DNA from: an uncultured Pseudohongiella sp.
Lineage (GTDB): Bacteria; Pseudomonadota; Gammaproteobacteria; Pseudomonadales; Pseudohongiellaceae
DNA: 64,000 bases
Direction: 5' to 3'
NCBI GenBank assembly: GCA_902531515.1
Contig: CACAEJ010000007.1
Coordinates: 1-64,000, forward strand
How positions within the stretch are numbered: the stretch's first letter is position 1; the number at the start of each line of letters is the position of its first letter. The notes under the pieces were generated by a model. The model was given only the letters and a program-made list of their open reading frames with translations, was not told where the DNA came from and ran no database searches. A program made the position numbers and the translations under genes. Positions 1 to 9,397 of this stretch are shown in pieces.

Positions 1-2
1 CA

Positions 3-482
3 AATCGGGGTCGAGGAACTGGAGGTCGCACCGAAATTGAGTATGCTAATGCGGCGCCCGAAGTCCGTTTGGTCGGAATTGAAGGTGAGCTGCGTACGAG
101 CGTTGGAAGGCCGACCAGTTTGAGAGTTTTTGCGTCTGATGATGGCGTGCCTGGTCCTTATGAGAGGAACAGGAGAGGTAAGATGGCTAGATTGCCTAAC
201 GACTTACCCGAGGTTGGTGGCGGGATCGGAAGAAATTCACCAAAAGAGCAGGGCATAGTTAATTACACCTCTGCAGATAAAACAGGTCTAGCGGTCACTT
301 GGGTGAAGTATAGAGGGCCGGGTGAGATCTATTTTGAAAATCAGGTTGTAGAGTTAGATCCAAGCGGCGAAGAGGTCATCGCATCCGCAACTTTTAGCGA
401 GACGGGTACCTATGTGCTTCGTGCGTATGCCGACGATTCAACTTATACCAGCTACTCGGAAGTAATTGTTGAAGTGCGATAG
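3..482 (+). CDS. Secreted beta-domain protein, C-terminal part (5' end outside window)
   Basis: The frame is open from the left edge of the window, so this is the 3' part of a longer gene; the first in-frame start-like codon (TTG at 69) is not a convincing start. The C-terminal ~60 residues (GLAVTWVKYRGPG, then an ETGTYVLRAYADD-type strand pattern) resemble an Ig/PKD-like beta sandwich. They align by eye with the C-terminus of the protein at 51864-52793, which has GLFLSWNVYRGKG and a SGSYLLWGRADDG segment. Both also carry a DDG[VL]P motif about 80-100 residues earlier. That paralogue has a signal peptide and follows a copper-monooxygenase-like gene, so a periplasmic role is inferred. The function is unknown. 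Confidence 0.75.
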   Translation, partial: NRGRGTGGRTEIEYANAAPEVRLVGIEGELRTSVGRPTSLRVFASDDGVPGPYERNRRGKMARLPNDLPEVGGGIGRNSPKEQGIVNYTSADKTGLAVTWVKYRGPGEIYFENQVVELDPSGEEVIASATFSETGTYVLRAYADDSTYTSYSEVIVEVR

Positions 483-612
483 CGTTTAACTTCATTATTA
501 GGTTGGAACCGCTACAAGCTTTTCGAACGTAAATTAATTCACAACTTTTTCCTTAAGTTTATGTGATTGGCGCCTCAAACTTGGCATTGAGGTTTTGAAA
601 ACCGAAAATTAG

Positions 613-632
613 TTATAACTGGGGGGTTATAA
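613..632 (+). promoter_or_regulatory. Hairpin presenting the ribosome binding site of the DUF305/LVIVD gene
   Basis: TTATAAC (613-619) and GTTATAA (626-632) form a 7-bp inverted repeat whose loop is mostly G. The G-run at 621-626 is the only plausible Shine-Dalgarno sequence for the ATG at 633, which directly abuts the repeat. The run of G lies in the loop and closing pair, so folding could modulate ribosome access. This is inferred from sequence alone. Confidence 0.35.
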
Positions 633-3140
633 ATGCAGTTTGTTATCTACAAGGTTTACTTTTACATATTTCTATTACTAACTCTGATTATGAGTTCGCA
701 GTTATTCTCTCAGGCACCGATTATTCAACCGGGCCCTCCTGGTGAGCCTGGTCGAGTCATATCAGCCCAGGAGGCGGCTGACCTCGCGGGCATTCAATAT
801 TCCGCGGGAGATGTGATGTTTCTTCAAGGTATGATTCCTCACCATGCTCAGGCAATGGAGATGTCTGGCTTGGTGGAAGCTCGAACAAACAGAGAGCCGG
901 TAAGGCTGCTAGCGCAGCGCATTTCTCTATCTCAGGAGGATGAAATATCAATGATGCAGGATTGGCTCGTTGAAAGGGGTTTAGAAGCACCGTCAATTGA
1001 CGAACATCACAGCGCTGATTTTGAACTGATGCCGGGAATGCTGTCGCCGCAAGATATTGAGCAATTAGAGCAGTCTGAAGGGGATGAATTCGATCGCTTA
1101 TTTCTAAGCTTTATGATTGAGCACCATGAAGGTGCTTTGGAGATGGTGGACAACTTGCTAGATCAGCAAGGAGCTGCCCAAGATCCTGTGTTGTACGCAT
1201 TCACATCAGATGTTACTTCAGATCAAGGAGCCGAGATAGATAGAATGGATGCAATGTTAGCCGGTTTTTCGCCTGATCCCCGGGTTAATTTAAGTCCCGG
1301 GTTTCGGGACGCTGGGGAAGCATCACTGAATGTCCAACTGGTTGTTTCTCTCCCAAAACCTGAGGGGTTTTATGATCCGGATAACCCTTCAGGGTTGCCA
1401 AATCGCCGGGAAGCAGATGAGACTCTTGAGCCTCAAGATGCTGCTGAGGGATCGGAGTCCGAAGAGGAAGAGGTCGTCAGTGAGGAGGTTGCGAGCGGTC
1501 TCGCCGAAACTCCCGCTGAAGAGGATGAGGAAGACGAAAACGCCGACCCTAGACCTTCCTTGCTTAGATTTTCAAATACTGACCTGCTCTTTAGTGGTAA
1601 TTATCTAGTTGCTGGCAACTATCACGGTTTTAATACCTACGACATCAGCAATCCTCGAGCTCCTATGCTCCTGAGTTCCGTTGTATGTCCAGGCGGACAA
1701 GGTGATGTCTCGCTGATCGGGAACCTACTGATAATGTCTGTTCAAGAGACAAGGGGGAGATTAGATTGTGGCTTGGCGGGTGTCCCGGATCCAGTAAGTG
1801 AAGAGAGGATTCAAGGGATACGTATTTTTGATGTCAGCGACTTTAGCATGCCGCTTCAGGTAGGCGCCGTTCAGACCTGCCGCGGATCGCATACGCACAC
1901 CGTAGTCGGGCCTCCGGATGCGAGTAACAATGCTTATGTCTACGTATCCGGAACATCAAGAGTGCGGGATGATGAAGAATTAGCCGGATGCTCTAATGAT
2001 TCTCCGTTTGAAAACCCAGAATCTGCCCTATTTCGTATCGAAGTCATAGAAATCCCGATGGATAGGCCGCAAGACTCAAAGATTGTTAATCGGCCGTTTA
2101 TCTTTTCTGATCCGGAGTCCGGAGTTTTAGCCGGCCTTTGGGAGGGAGGGGATCATGGTCCAGATACGCAAAGCACCAGAGAGACTAATCAGTGCCACGA
2201 TATAACGACTTTCCCCGAAATAGGACTGGCCGCCGGCGCATGTTCTGGGAACGGGATTCTAATAGATATTTCCGACCCTTCAAATCCACAGCGTGTCGAT
2301 CAGGTTGTAGACCCGGGTTTCGCGTACTGGCATTCAGCGACATTCAATACTCAGGGCACTAAGGTGATTTTCACAGACGAATGGGGCGGGGGTGGCAGGC
2401 CTCGTTGCAGGGCATTAGACCCTTTGACTTGGGGTGCTGATGCTTTCTATGACATCGTTGATAGTAAGTTAGTTTTCAGATCCCATTATAAGATGTCTGC
2501 GCCCCAGACAGACACTGAAAATTGTGTAGCTCACAATGGATCTTTGATTCCTGTTCCTGGCAGAGACATTTTCGCTCAAGCTTGGTATCAGGGAGGCCTA
2601 TCTATCGTGGATTTTACGGATTCGTCCAACCCAGTAGAGATCGCATTTTTTGATCGAGGGCCTCTCGATGAAGAAGAGCTGATAACGGCTGGATATTGGT
2701 CAACTTACTGGTACGGTGGTTATATCTATGCTACCGAAATCGCTCGTGGGTTGGATGTATTTACATTAGAGCCAAGTGACTATCTGAGTGAGAACGAGAT
2801 AGCGGCTGCATCACTGCAGGATGCAAATGTAACGGTTAATGCGCAAACGCAGGAGCGGGTCAGCTGGCCTGCAGTGCCCGTTGTTGCTCGGGCATACTTA
2901 GATCAGTTGCAGAGAAGCGATGCCATCGACGCTCAGCAACTGCAACCGCTTCTTCGTCTGTTAGAGCAGGCCGAAGACGCACTTGATAGTAGCTCAAGGA
3001 GTGATTCGGGAGTCTCAAATGAGTTAGGAAATTTTGCGAGCGCACTGGAGGATCAGAGTGGTGGTCGATCCGGACTGGTAAGTGACAGGTATATTTCTTT
3101 AGTATCAACCTTAAGAGGTATCGCAGATCAACTGCGTTAA
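633..3140 (+). CDS. Secreted DUF305 - acidic linker - LVIVD beta-propeller fusion protein
   Basis: This 835-residue protein starts with a signal peptide (hydrophobic to about residue 26). A DUF305 domain follows at roughly 45-215, with two His-His motifs (MIPHHAQAMEM near 70 and MIEHHEGALEMV near 164). DUF305 is a ferritin-like four-helix family often found with copper or other metal handling. Residues ~255-305 are a low-complexity Glu/Asp linker. Residues ~310-780 carry repeated segments of the type YLVAGNYHGFNTYDISNP and GLSIVDFTDSSNP, which are LVIVD repeats expected to form a beta-propeller. The last ~80 residues are helical. A periplasmic or surface metal-linked role is inferred; the substrate is unknown. 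The gene ends just before a strong hairpin terminator. Confidence 0.85.
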   Translation: MQFVIYKVYFYIFLLLTLIMSSQLFSQAPIIQPGPPGEPGRVISAQEAADLAGIQYSAGDVMFLQGMIPHHAQAMEMSGLVEARTNREPVRLLAQRISLSQEDEISMMQDWLVERGLEAPSIDEHHSADFELMPGMLSPQDIEQLEQSEGDEFDRLFLSFMIEHHEGALEMVDNLLDQQGAAQDPVLYAFTSDVTSDQGAEIDRMDAMLAGFSPDPRVNLSPGFRDAGEASLNVQLVVSLPKPEGFYDPDNPSGLPNRREADETLEPQDAAEGSESEEEEVVSEEVASGLAETPAEEDEEDENADPRPSLLRFSNTDLLFSGNYLVAGNYHGFNTYDISNPRAPMLLSSVVCPGGQGDVSLIGNLLIMSVQETRGRLDCGLAGVPDPVSEERIQGIRIFDVSDFSMPLQVGAVQTCRGSHTHTVVGPPDASNNAYVYVSGTSRVRDDEELAGCSNDSPFENPESALFRIEVIEIPMDRPQDSKIVNRPFIFSDPESGVLAGLWEGGDHGPDTQSTRETNQCHDITTFPEIGLAAGACSGNGILIDISDPSNPQRVDQVVDPGFAYWHSATFNTQGTKVIFTDEWGGGGRPRCRALDPLTWGADAFYDIVDSKLVFRSHYKMSAPQTDTENCVAHNGSLIPVPGRDIFAQAWYQGGLSIVDFTDSSNPVEIAFFDRGPLDEEELITAGYWSTYWYGGYIYATEIARGLDVFTLEPSDYLSENEIAAASLQDANVTVNAQTQERVSWPAVPVVARAYLDQLQRSDAIDAQQLQPLLRLLEQAEDALDSSSRSDSGVSNELGNFASALEDQSGGRSGLVSDRYISLVSTLRGIADQLR

Positions 3141-3165
3141 TCATTATATCCTCTAGCTGTCTCGT

Positions 3166-3199
3166 AAAAAAAAGGGTCGCTATTGCGACCCTTTTTTTT
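3166..3199. terminator. Bidirectional rho-independent terminator
   Basis: GGGTCGC (3174-3180) pairs with GCGACCC (3185-3191) around a TATT loop. It is flanked by an A-run on the left and a T-run on the right, so it can terminate both the rightward DUF305/LVIVD gene and the leftward gene ending at 3213. Confidence 0.9.
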
Positions 3200-3212
3200 A
3201 TTCTAAAGATTT

Positions 3213-4211
3213 CTAACGAGCGCTACTGTCGGCTGCCAATCTCTCCTCAGCTCGGTGCCCAGATAGAATATTTGTCATACCATAATTGCCTTCGTGACAG
3301 GCATACTCATAGATTTTGTCTGGAGTTCCATCGAAGATGATCTCGCGCGTATAAGGCGCAGAGTAGTTCCCTGGATCGGTGGAAGTATACTGATACTGCA
3401 AAGCATTTTCGCTAATGCGGGTCAGTCTCTCGACATTCACTTTCTCCACTGTGCGTGGGCTAGTGCTACTCGCCTCGGAATAGTTCGTAGTCTCAACAAC
3501 CAGTGTATCTCCTTCCCACCAACCTCTAGAGTCTCCGTGCCAAAGCTTCACGCTATCGTCCAAATGAGGCTTTGATACGATCGGGACGATTCGAACATCG
3601 TGCGCCATTTCTTGAATAATGGCGACAGTTTCCTTTGACTGAACAATTTGCCAGTAACTATTGTACCCAGAGCCTAATCTAGGTGCACCGAAGGAAAGAC
3701 AGCGCTCTCCTAGGGGCCGGTCTTCCCAAGTATCTGCTGGGTGGAGTCTTCTATGCTCCGCTAGATCTCTTGATGCAGCTATGGCTGCCTCTGTGCGAGG
3801 AGGAAATTTACCACTTGGGGGATCGATAATTTGCGAAGTTCGCCTGTGAATTGTCCGTGGCGCCATCCATTGAGAATCATAGTTTCCGGTCGTGGGATCG
3901 TATGACGTAATTTCACCGGCAAAAATCGCTTGCAAAACTCCCTCTCCAAACAAAGCGTCTTCTCCGGCAGATTCGATTTGGCCGAGTCTTGACGTTAGAA
4001 ATTCTACATCCTCATCGGTAAGGAACTCTTTGTCCCCGAATACGTCTGGCCTTTCTACAGGTGTGAGTGTGTTATTTTCCCAAACACCCTGCAGATTCGG
4101 ATGCCCGTCTATGGTTCGCGGGACTTCATAATCATTGACGTCTTGTGCACTGCCTTGAGACGCAAATACAATGAAAATCCCAGCGCTTAATATTCTGAGT
4201 AATTTATCCAT
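3213..4211 (-). CDS. Secreted protein of unnamed family (paralogue of 56610-57413)
   Basis: I chose the ATG at 4211 because it begins a clear signal peptide (MDKLLRILSAGIF, cleavage near SQGSAQ); the longer frame to 4256 adds 15 residues that do not fit an export signal. The mature protein opens with VPRTIDGHPNLQGVW, a motif I associate with a family of secreted proteins of unknown function. Shared with the window paralogue at 56610-57413 are the N-terminal P-R-x(2)-D-G-x-P-[ND]-x(2)-G-[VI]-W motif, a Cys followed by Q-x-[VI]-[VI]-Q-S, an E-G-[DN]-T-L-V-V segment, and a C-terminal Y-[AK]-C motif. About 332 residues. It is convergent with the DUF305 gene and divergent from the alpha/beta hydrolase. 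No enzymatic function can be assigned. Confidence 0.8.
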   Translation of the reverse strand: MDKLLRILSAGIFIVFASQGSAQDVNDYEVPRTIDGHPNLQGVWENNTLTPVERPDVFGDKEFLTDEDVEFLTSRLGQIESAGEDALFGEGVLQAIFAGEITSYDPTTGNYDSQWMAPRTIHRRTSQIIDPPSGKFPPRTEAAIAASRDLAEHRRLHPADTWEDRPLGERCLSFGAPRLGSGYNSYWQIVQSKETVAIIQEMAHDVRIVPIVSKPHLDDSVKLWHGDSRGWWEGDTLVVETTNYSEASSTSPRTVEKVNVERLTRISENALQYQYTSTDPGNYSAPYTREIIFDGTPDKIYEYACHEGNYGMTNILSGHRAEERLAADSSAR

Positions 4212-4393
4212 TGAATGGTACCTATTGAATTGCTCTATGCTTGTGTGAATCTCCACCTCTATTCTAGCAAGAAAAAAGGAGTTCTATTCACTGGTTTTAC
4301 ATTTATTTTTTCTGCTCCCATAATGTAATACACTGCCTATTATGTTAACCGCTTAAATTTAAAAATTTCATAAAAAACAGGAATATAGATTCG

Positions 4394-5416
4394 ATGAATG
4401 TAATTTTGAGATGTTCAATTTTAATACTTGGTTCATTAATTATCGCTTTTTCTTCATTTGCGGCCGATAGATGGCCCGCTGAACCTCCCGCGGAAGCGCC
4501 TGCCAATTGGGGCCCCGTCTCGGCAAATTTTGAGGAAATCGATTATCCTTATCCCGTTCATTTCTTGAAGCTGAGGCGTTTTGATCAAGATATGAACATG
4601 GCCTACATGGATATTGAGCCAACTGGCAGGGCTAACGGGCAGACGATCTTTTGGCAACACGGTATGAATTTTTATTCTGAGGCTTACACGCCGACTCTTA
4701 AAGCTCTTGCTGCCGAGGGCTTTCGGGTTTTAGCCGTGGATAGAATAGGCTACGGTAAGTCTTCAAAGCCAGTAATCCCATACAATTTCAACTTTGTTGC
4801 CTCTAACATGAAAGCCCTTTTAGAACAGTTGGATATCGAGAAGGTCGCGATCGTGGGACACTCTATGGGAGGTATGGTAGTTAGCAGATTTGCGATGCTC
4901 TACCCAGATATAACGACTCATGTTGCTATGGTTAACCAAATAGGCTTAACCGACCAGCGTCAGAGTAGACCCTGGAGCGACCCTTATGGAGCGGAACTTG
5001 TTCCCGCGACATATCGAGGCATTCTAGCTGGACATCGCCGCTACTTTCCAGAGGCATGGCCTCCAGCCCACTTGGAGTTTGTGCGAAGGCAGTATGGGCA
5101 AACACTAAGCGGTGAGTGGCCTCGACTGACAATGGTGAGACGTCTTCAAGGTGGCATGTTGTATAACGACCCTGTAGTTTATGACTGGCAACATATTTCT
5201 ACCAAAGCTTTGGTTATTGGTGGAGAAGAGGATGGGTTGGTCCCCGATTTTCCTCCTCTCGCTGAAAATGTGGCAAATCAATTACAAAACTCGGCTTTAC
5301 TACTATATCCGGGGATTGGTCATGCTCCTCAGATTGAAATTCCAGATCAATTTCACGCAGACATTGTTCGTTTTTTGAAGTCGGACCCAAACCAGCCGGC
5401 CAGTGATTGGCAATAA
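4394..5416 (+). CDS. Exported alpha/beta hydrolase
   Basis: This 340-residue protein has an N-terminal signal peptide (to about residue 24, SSFAA). The alpha/beta hydrolase core is complete: an oxyanion-type WQHGMN near 88, DRIGYGKS near 116, the nucleophile elbow GHSMG at 155-159 (Ser157), the acid in GEEDGLVPD (Asp280) and the catalytic His in GIGHAPQ (His310). It is likely a periplasmic esterase or related hydrolase; the substrate is unknown. The two quinoprotein genes follow on the same strand 45 bases downstream, which suggests an operon for sequential attack on one substrate, though this is inference. Confidence 0.88.
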   Translation: MNVILRCSILILGSLIIAFSSFAADRWPAEPPAEAPANWGPVSANFEEIDYPYPVHFLKLRRFDQDMNMAYMDIEPTGRANGQTIFWQHGMNFYSEAYTPTLKALAAEGFRVLAVDRIGYGKSSKPVIPYNFNFVASNMKALLEQLDIEKVAIVGHSMGGMVVSRFAMLYPDITTHVAMVNQIGLTDQRQSRPWSDPYGAELVPATYRGILAGHRRYFPEAWPPAHLEFVRRQYGQTLSGEWPRLTMVRRLQGGMLYNDPVVYDWQHISTKALVIGGEEDGLVPDFPPLAENVANQLQNSALLLYPGIGHAPQIEIPDQFHADIVRFLKSDPNQPASDWQ

Positions 5417-5461
5417 GAAAACCCATGAAAATAAGGCGAGTCTTAGTATAAGGAAACTTCC

Positions 5462-7597
5462 ATGAATGCATTCATAAAAGCTGCAGTTAGTCTCTTGAGT
5501 TCTATATTTTTTTTGTGGCCGACTTGGTCGATAGCGCAAGTAACTCTTGGCACGGAAAACGGTGAATGGCGGTACATCGGCGGAACGATAGGTCATACGA
5601 GGTACTCTCCTCTAGATCAAATTAACGCAACAAACTTCAGTGATTTGGAGCAAGCATGGATTTGGCGTACTGATAACTTTGGTCCCAACGTTGATTATTT
5701 TTCCCGTTCAACTCCTATCTATGTGGATGGAATTTTGTATACGGTCGCAACACCGAGGCGGCAAGTCATAGCTATGGATCCTGCGACAGGTGAAACTTTA
5801 TGGACATTCAGGGAGCCAGAGACTATTCGCCACCAGCGTTCTCCTCGGCAAGCTTATGGAAAGGGAGTTACTTATGGAGAGATTGATGGTCGTGGAGTGA
5901 TTTATATTACGACGCCTGGATTCTTTTTGTGGGCATTGGATGCAAAAACCGGTAGACCACTCGAAAATTGGGGCGGTGCATTCCCGGTAGGTGGATATCC
6001 GGAAACTGGCGTCATAGATCTCATTCCCTACCTTGTTGATGACTGGGGGCCATGGCAGGACTACTTGGTTGCGGGAGGTGAATATGATGCCGATTATGGT
6101 ATTCCCAGAGAATTGGGCATGGTGACAGCCTCAGCACCTCCAATCATTGTGAATGGGGTACTGGTTGCGCTTGTTGGACATCAGCCAAGTTACGGACAGA
6201 CCCGGATAGAGAATGTTCCCGGAGACATTATGGGGTTTGATATGGTTACTGGCGAGAGGCTTTGGAAATTCCACGTGATTCCTCGCCCTGGTGAAGTAGG
6301 TCATGAGACATGGCATAACGATGCTTGGCGTTTTTCGGGAGATATGTCGACTTGGGCTCCAGCTTCGGCTGACCCAGAACTAGGATTGGTTTATCTGGTG
6401 ACCAATGCATCTACTGTGCAGGCTTATGCTGGACATCGACCGGGTGATAATTTGTTTGGTGGTAGTTTACTGGCCATCGATGTTCAGACTGGTGAAAGAC
6501 GTTGGCATTTTCAGATTCATCGCAGTGATCAATGGAACTATGATATACCAACGCCTCCACTCCTTATGGACCTTACTGTTGATGGTCAACAGATCCCGGC
6601 AGCAATTCAGAATACTAAACAAGGTTTAGTATTTGCTTTTAATCGTGAAACGGGTGAGCCGATTTGGCCGATCGAAGATAGACCAGTTATTCAGACTGAG
6701 GTGCCAGGCAATTACACGGCAGCAACCCAGCCTTTTCCCACCTGGCCAGAACCAGTCGATCTGATTGCTCACAGCGGAATTACCGAAGAATTTGTGATTG
6801 ATTTTACACCAGAGCTCAGAGAGCAAGCGTTGACCATTCTTAATGGGTATCGTGTTGGTGGATTGTATGTTCCTTCGCTGCCAAATACTTATGAGGGTGA
6901 ATACATAAATAATGTCGGCTGCCTCGCAGGAGGGAACATCATAAACCATCCACCGGCAGCAGATCCAACGATCGGCATGATGTTTAATTCCCATAGGCGT
7001 AATTGTTTTGCGCCTGGGTTTATGCGTCCCACTAACGGTGTTGATCGTGATAACCCAAATTATCCTGAGCCAGGAGAGGGAGGCGCAACTCCGAATAGCA
7101 CTCCGACGACAGGGAACACGGTCGTTGCCTGGTTACCCGGCGGAGGCGGAGGTCTTCCAACTATAGATGGATTGCCAGTTTATAAGCGAATGAATAATCA
7201 GCTTACAGCCTACGAAATGAATTCTGGTGATAAGAGTTGGTCTCTGCCCGTAGGACAAACACCGGATGAGTATGAAAATCACCCGTTGTTGGAGGGAATT
7301 GATGTGCCAAATTCAGGAGGTACCGGCTGGTCAGTCCAGATGGTAGCTGGAGAACTATTAGTGCAAACGAGAGCTCTGAGTGAGGGTATGGCGCAAATTG
7401 AGCCAGATGCTCCCTTGACATTGAATGCGCGCGATAAGATGACCGGTGAAATAGTCGGCTCAGTGCCTTTGCCTGCACCCGGGCAGTACGGAATGATGAC
7501 GTACATGCACAGGGATAAGCAGTACATTGTAGTTCAGGTCGGTAGCTCGCGAACTGATTATCCGGGAGCCCTTGTTGCTTATCGGCTCCCAGACTGA
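5462..7597 (+). CDS. PQQ-type quinoprotein dehydrogenase-like protein, 711 residues
   Basis: This is a periplasmic eight-bladed propeller of the PQQ dehydrogenase superfamily (GDH/ADH-like). Seen are a signal peptide (to about residue 25, WSIAQ), the typical opening EWRYIGGTIGHTRYSPLDQI, and recurrent blade motifs such as MDPATGETLW, LDAKTGRPL, IDVQTGERRW and NRETGEPIW. There is no CxxCH motif, so electrons must leave through a separate acceptor. The start has a good ribosome site (AAGGAAA, 6 bases upstream). A Gly-rich stretch and an NCFAPGF segment at ~500-560 look family-specific. The substrate, an alcohol, polyol or aldose, cannot be told. It lies between the hydrolase and a second quinoprotein. 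Confidence 0.85.
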   Translation: MNAFIKAAVSLLSSIFFLWPTWSIAQVTLGTENGEWRYIGGTIGHTRYSPLDQINATNFSDLEQAWIWRTDNFGPNVDYFSRSTPIYVDGILYTVATPRRQVIAMDPATGETLWTFREPETIRHQRSPRQAYGKGVTYGEIDGRGVIYITTPGFFLWALDAKTGRPLENWGGAFPVGGYPETGVIDLIPYLVDDWGPWQDYLVAGGEYDADYGIPRELGMVTASAPPIIVNGVLVALVGHQPSYGQTRIENVPGDIMGFDMVTGERLWKFHVIPRPGEVGHETWHNDAWRFSGDMSTWAPASADPELGLVYLVTNASTVQAYAGHRPGDNLFGGSLLAIDVQTGERRWHFQIHRSDQWNYDIPTPPLLMDLTVDGQQIPAAIQNTKQGLVFAFNRETGEPIWPIEDRPVIQTEVPGNYTAATQPFPTWPEPVDLIAHSGITEEFVIDFTPELREQALTILNGYRVGGLYVPSLPNTYEGEYINNVGCLAGGNIINHPPAADPTIGMMFNSHRRNCFAPGFMRPTNGVDRDNPNYPEPGEGGATPNSTPTTGNTVVAWLPGGGGGLPTIDGLPVYKRMNNQLTAYEMNSGDKSWSLPVGQTPDEYENHPLLEGIDVPNSGGTGWSVQMVAGELLVQTRALSEGMAQIEPDAPLTLNARDKMTGEIVGSVPLPAPGQYGMMTYMHRDKQYIVVQVGSSRTDYPGALVAYRLPD

Positions 7598-7632
7598 TAG
7601 TCATTGCCAAAGGAAAAATAGGAAATCAGGTC

Positions 7633-9384
7633 ATGCTTAATAGTCGCACCGTAACCCGCATTTTTTTTTCGAGCGTTTTATATGGTATTTCCGCTTATGG
7701 ATTAGCGCAACAGGACAGTTCTTCTATACGATTTGATCCGATTAGCGATGCTGAGCTCGTTGAACCCAGTGATCAAGATTGGCTAATTTGGAGAAGGACC
7801 TATGACGCTCAAGGATACAGTCCGCTTGATCAGATTAACAAAAATAATGTTGGAGAGTTAGAAGAAGCTTGGAGAGTTAGCCTACTGGAAGGACCAAACA
7901 TGGCGACCCCACTTGTCCATGATGGTGTGATGTTCCTAGCTAGTGCTCAGGATACAGTTCTTGCTCTTGATGCGACAACTGGAAAACAGTTATGGAAATA
8001 TGAACATAGACCGACTGGTTTTCCAAGTCCAAGGATTGGCATTGCATTGCATGGCGATAAAGTTATTGTTCCAACACAGAATATGCAGGTTGTCGCACTC
8101 GAGGCGGCCACTGGAGAGGTGCTCTGGAAACATGAGATTGGCACACCACAGCATGAAGAGCCGTTAAGGTTGCCATATTCCCTCCGAGGCGCTCCTTTAG
8201 TTGCAAATGGAATGGTGCTCCAAGGTGTCACAGCAACAATGATTCCGGAAGGTGGATTCATAGTTGGTTTAGATCTTGAAACAGGACAAGAAGTTTGGCG
8301 TTTTCACAGTATTGCTCGCCCAAATGAACCTGGCGGTAACACATGGAATAATCTGGCTTTAAAGGATCGAAGCGGAGGGTCAGTATGGGTGCCTGCCAGT
8401 TACGATCCAGAACTCGATTTAGCCTATTATGGCACAGCGCCAACATACGATACCGCTCCGCTTCTCCACTCATTGAATGAAGAAGGTGTAAGTAATGAGG
8501 CTTTGTATACCAATGCGACAGTTGCCTTGCGGCCAAGAACAGGGGAGTTAGTATGGTTTTTTCAGCATATGCCAAACGACCAGTGGGATCTCGACTGGGT
8601 TTTTGAGAGGCAAATAGCTGAGTTGGAAGTCAATGGAGTTAGACGCAAGGTAGTCTTAACCGCGGGGAAAATGGCGCTCTATGACGTTCTCGATGCCGCC
8701 ACGGGAAAGTATCTTAACTCCTTTGATGTTGGTCTTCAAAATATAGTTACGGCTGTTGATCCCCGTACAGGAGACAAAATCATTAATCCAAGAGCAATTC
8801 CTAACGCTGAGGACGCTAATCTTCTGTGCCCTATGGCTAATGCGGGACGAAATTGGCCTTCCGCGTCAATTAATCCAATAACGAAGATGTTGTACTTGCC
8901 GCTAGCTGAAATATGCATGATGTTTGGCCCTACGAGTGATACCCGGACTCTTTTAACGACAGGGGTAGCTATTGTCCCTCAACCAATGGCGGGTAGCGAT
9001 GGGAAATTTGGACGTGTGCAGGCTATTAATCTCGAAACTGGCGAAATGGAATGGAATTTTAGAGAAGTAGTACCGCCAGTTTCGGCTACACTTTCAACTG
9101 CTGGCGGAGTGTTATTCGTCGGAACGTTAGATAACCGATTTCTCGCCTTGAACGATACTGACGGGGATATACTTTGGGAAGACGACCTTGGAGATATTCC
9201 AAACTCGTTTCCGATCAGTTATGGAGTAGCTGGTAAGCAATATGTTGCTATTGTTGTAGGTCAGCCAAGTGTTTACCATGCCACCGTATTAAAGTCTTAT
9301 GTTGATGGATTTCTTGGGGACGAAAGCCCACTCGTGAACTTGCCACGAGTTGGGCCTGCTTTAGTCGTTTATTCGCTAAACTAG
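7633..9384 (+). CDS. PQQ-type quinoprotein dehydrogenase-like protein, 583 residues
   Basis: This is a second quinoprotein, 35 bases after the first. It has a signal peptide (to about residue 25, YGLAQ). DWLIWRRTYDAQGYSPLDQI marks the first blade, and tryptophan-docking repeats include LDATTGKQLW, LEAATGEVLW, LDLETGQEVW, LRPRTGELVW and LETGEMEW. Its length and opening resemble soluble methanol/ethanol-dehydrogenase-type PQQ enzymes. No heme c motif is visible, and I do not see the adjacent-Cys disulfide typical of methanol dehydrogenase. It is probably cotranscribed with the preceding gene. It ends 13 bases before a convergent gene. Confidence 0.85.
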   Translation: MLNSRTVTRIFFSSVLYGISAYGLAQQDSSSIRFDPISDAELVEPSDQDWLIWRRTYDAQGYSPLDQINKNNVGELEEAWRVSLLEGPNMATPLVHDGVMFLASAQDTVLALDATTGKQLWKYEHRPTGFPSPRIGIALHGDKVIVPTQNMQVVALEAATGEVLWKHEIGTPQHEEPLRLPYSLRGAPLVANGMVLQGVTATMIPEGGFIVGLDLETGQEVWRFHSIARPNEPGGNTWNNLALKDRSGGSVWVPASYDPELDLAYYGTAPTYDTAPLLHSLNEEGVSNEALYTNATVALRPRTGELVWFFQHMPNDQWDLDWVFERQIAELEVNGVRRKVVLTAGKMALYDVLDAATGKYLNSFDVGLQNIVTAVDPRTGDKIINPRAIPNAEDANLLCPMANAGRNWPSASINPITKMLYLPLAEICMMFGPTSDTRTLLTTGVAIVPQPMAGSDGKFGRVQAINLETGEMEWNFREVVPPVSATLSTAGGVLFVGTLDNRFLALNDTDGDILWEDDLGDIPNSFPISYGVAGKQYVAIVVGQPSVYHATVLKSYVDGFLGDESPLVNLPRVGPALVVYSLN

Positions 9385-9397
9385 CTATAGGTTTAGT

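Noticed and set aside
6626-6994. Leftward 122-residue ORF
   Set aside because: Antisense to the first quinoprotein, with irregular composition and no domain.
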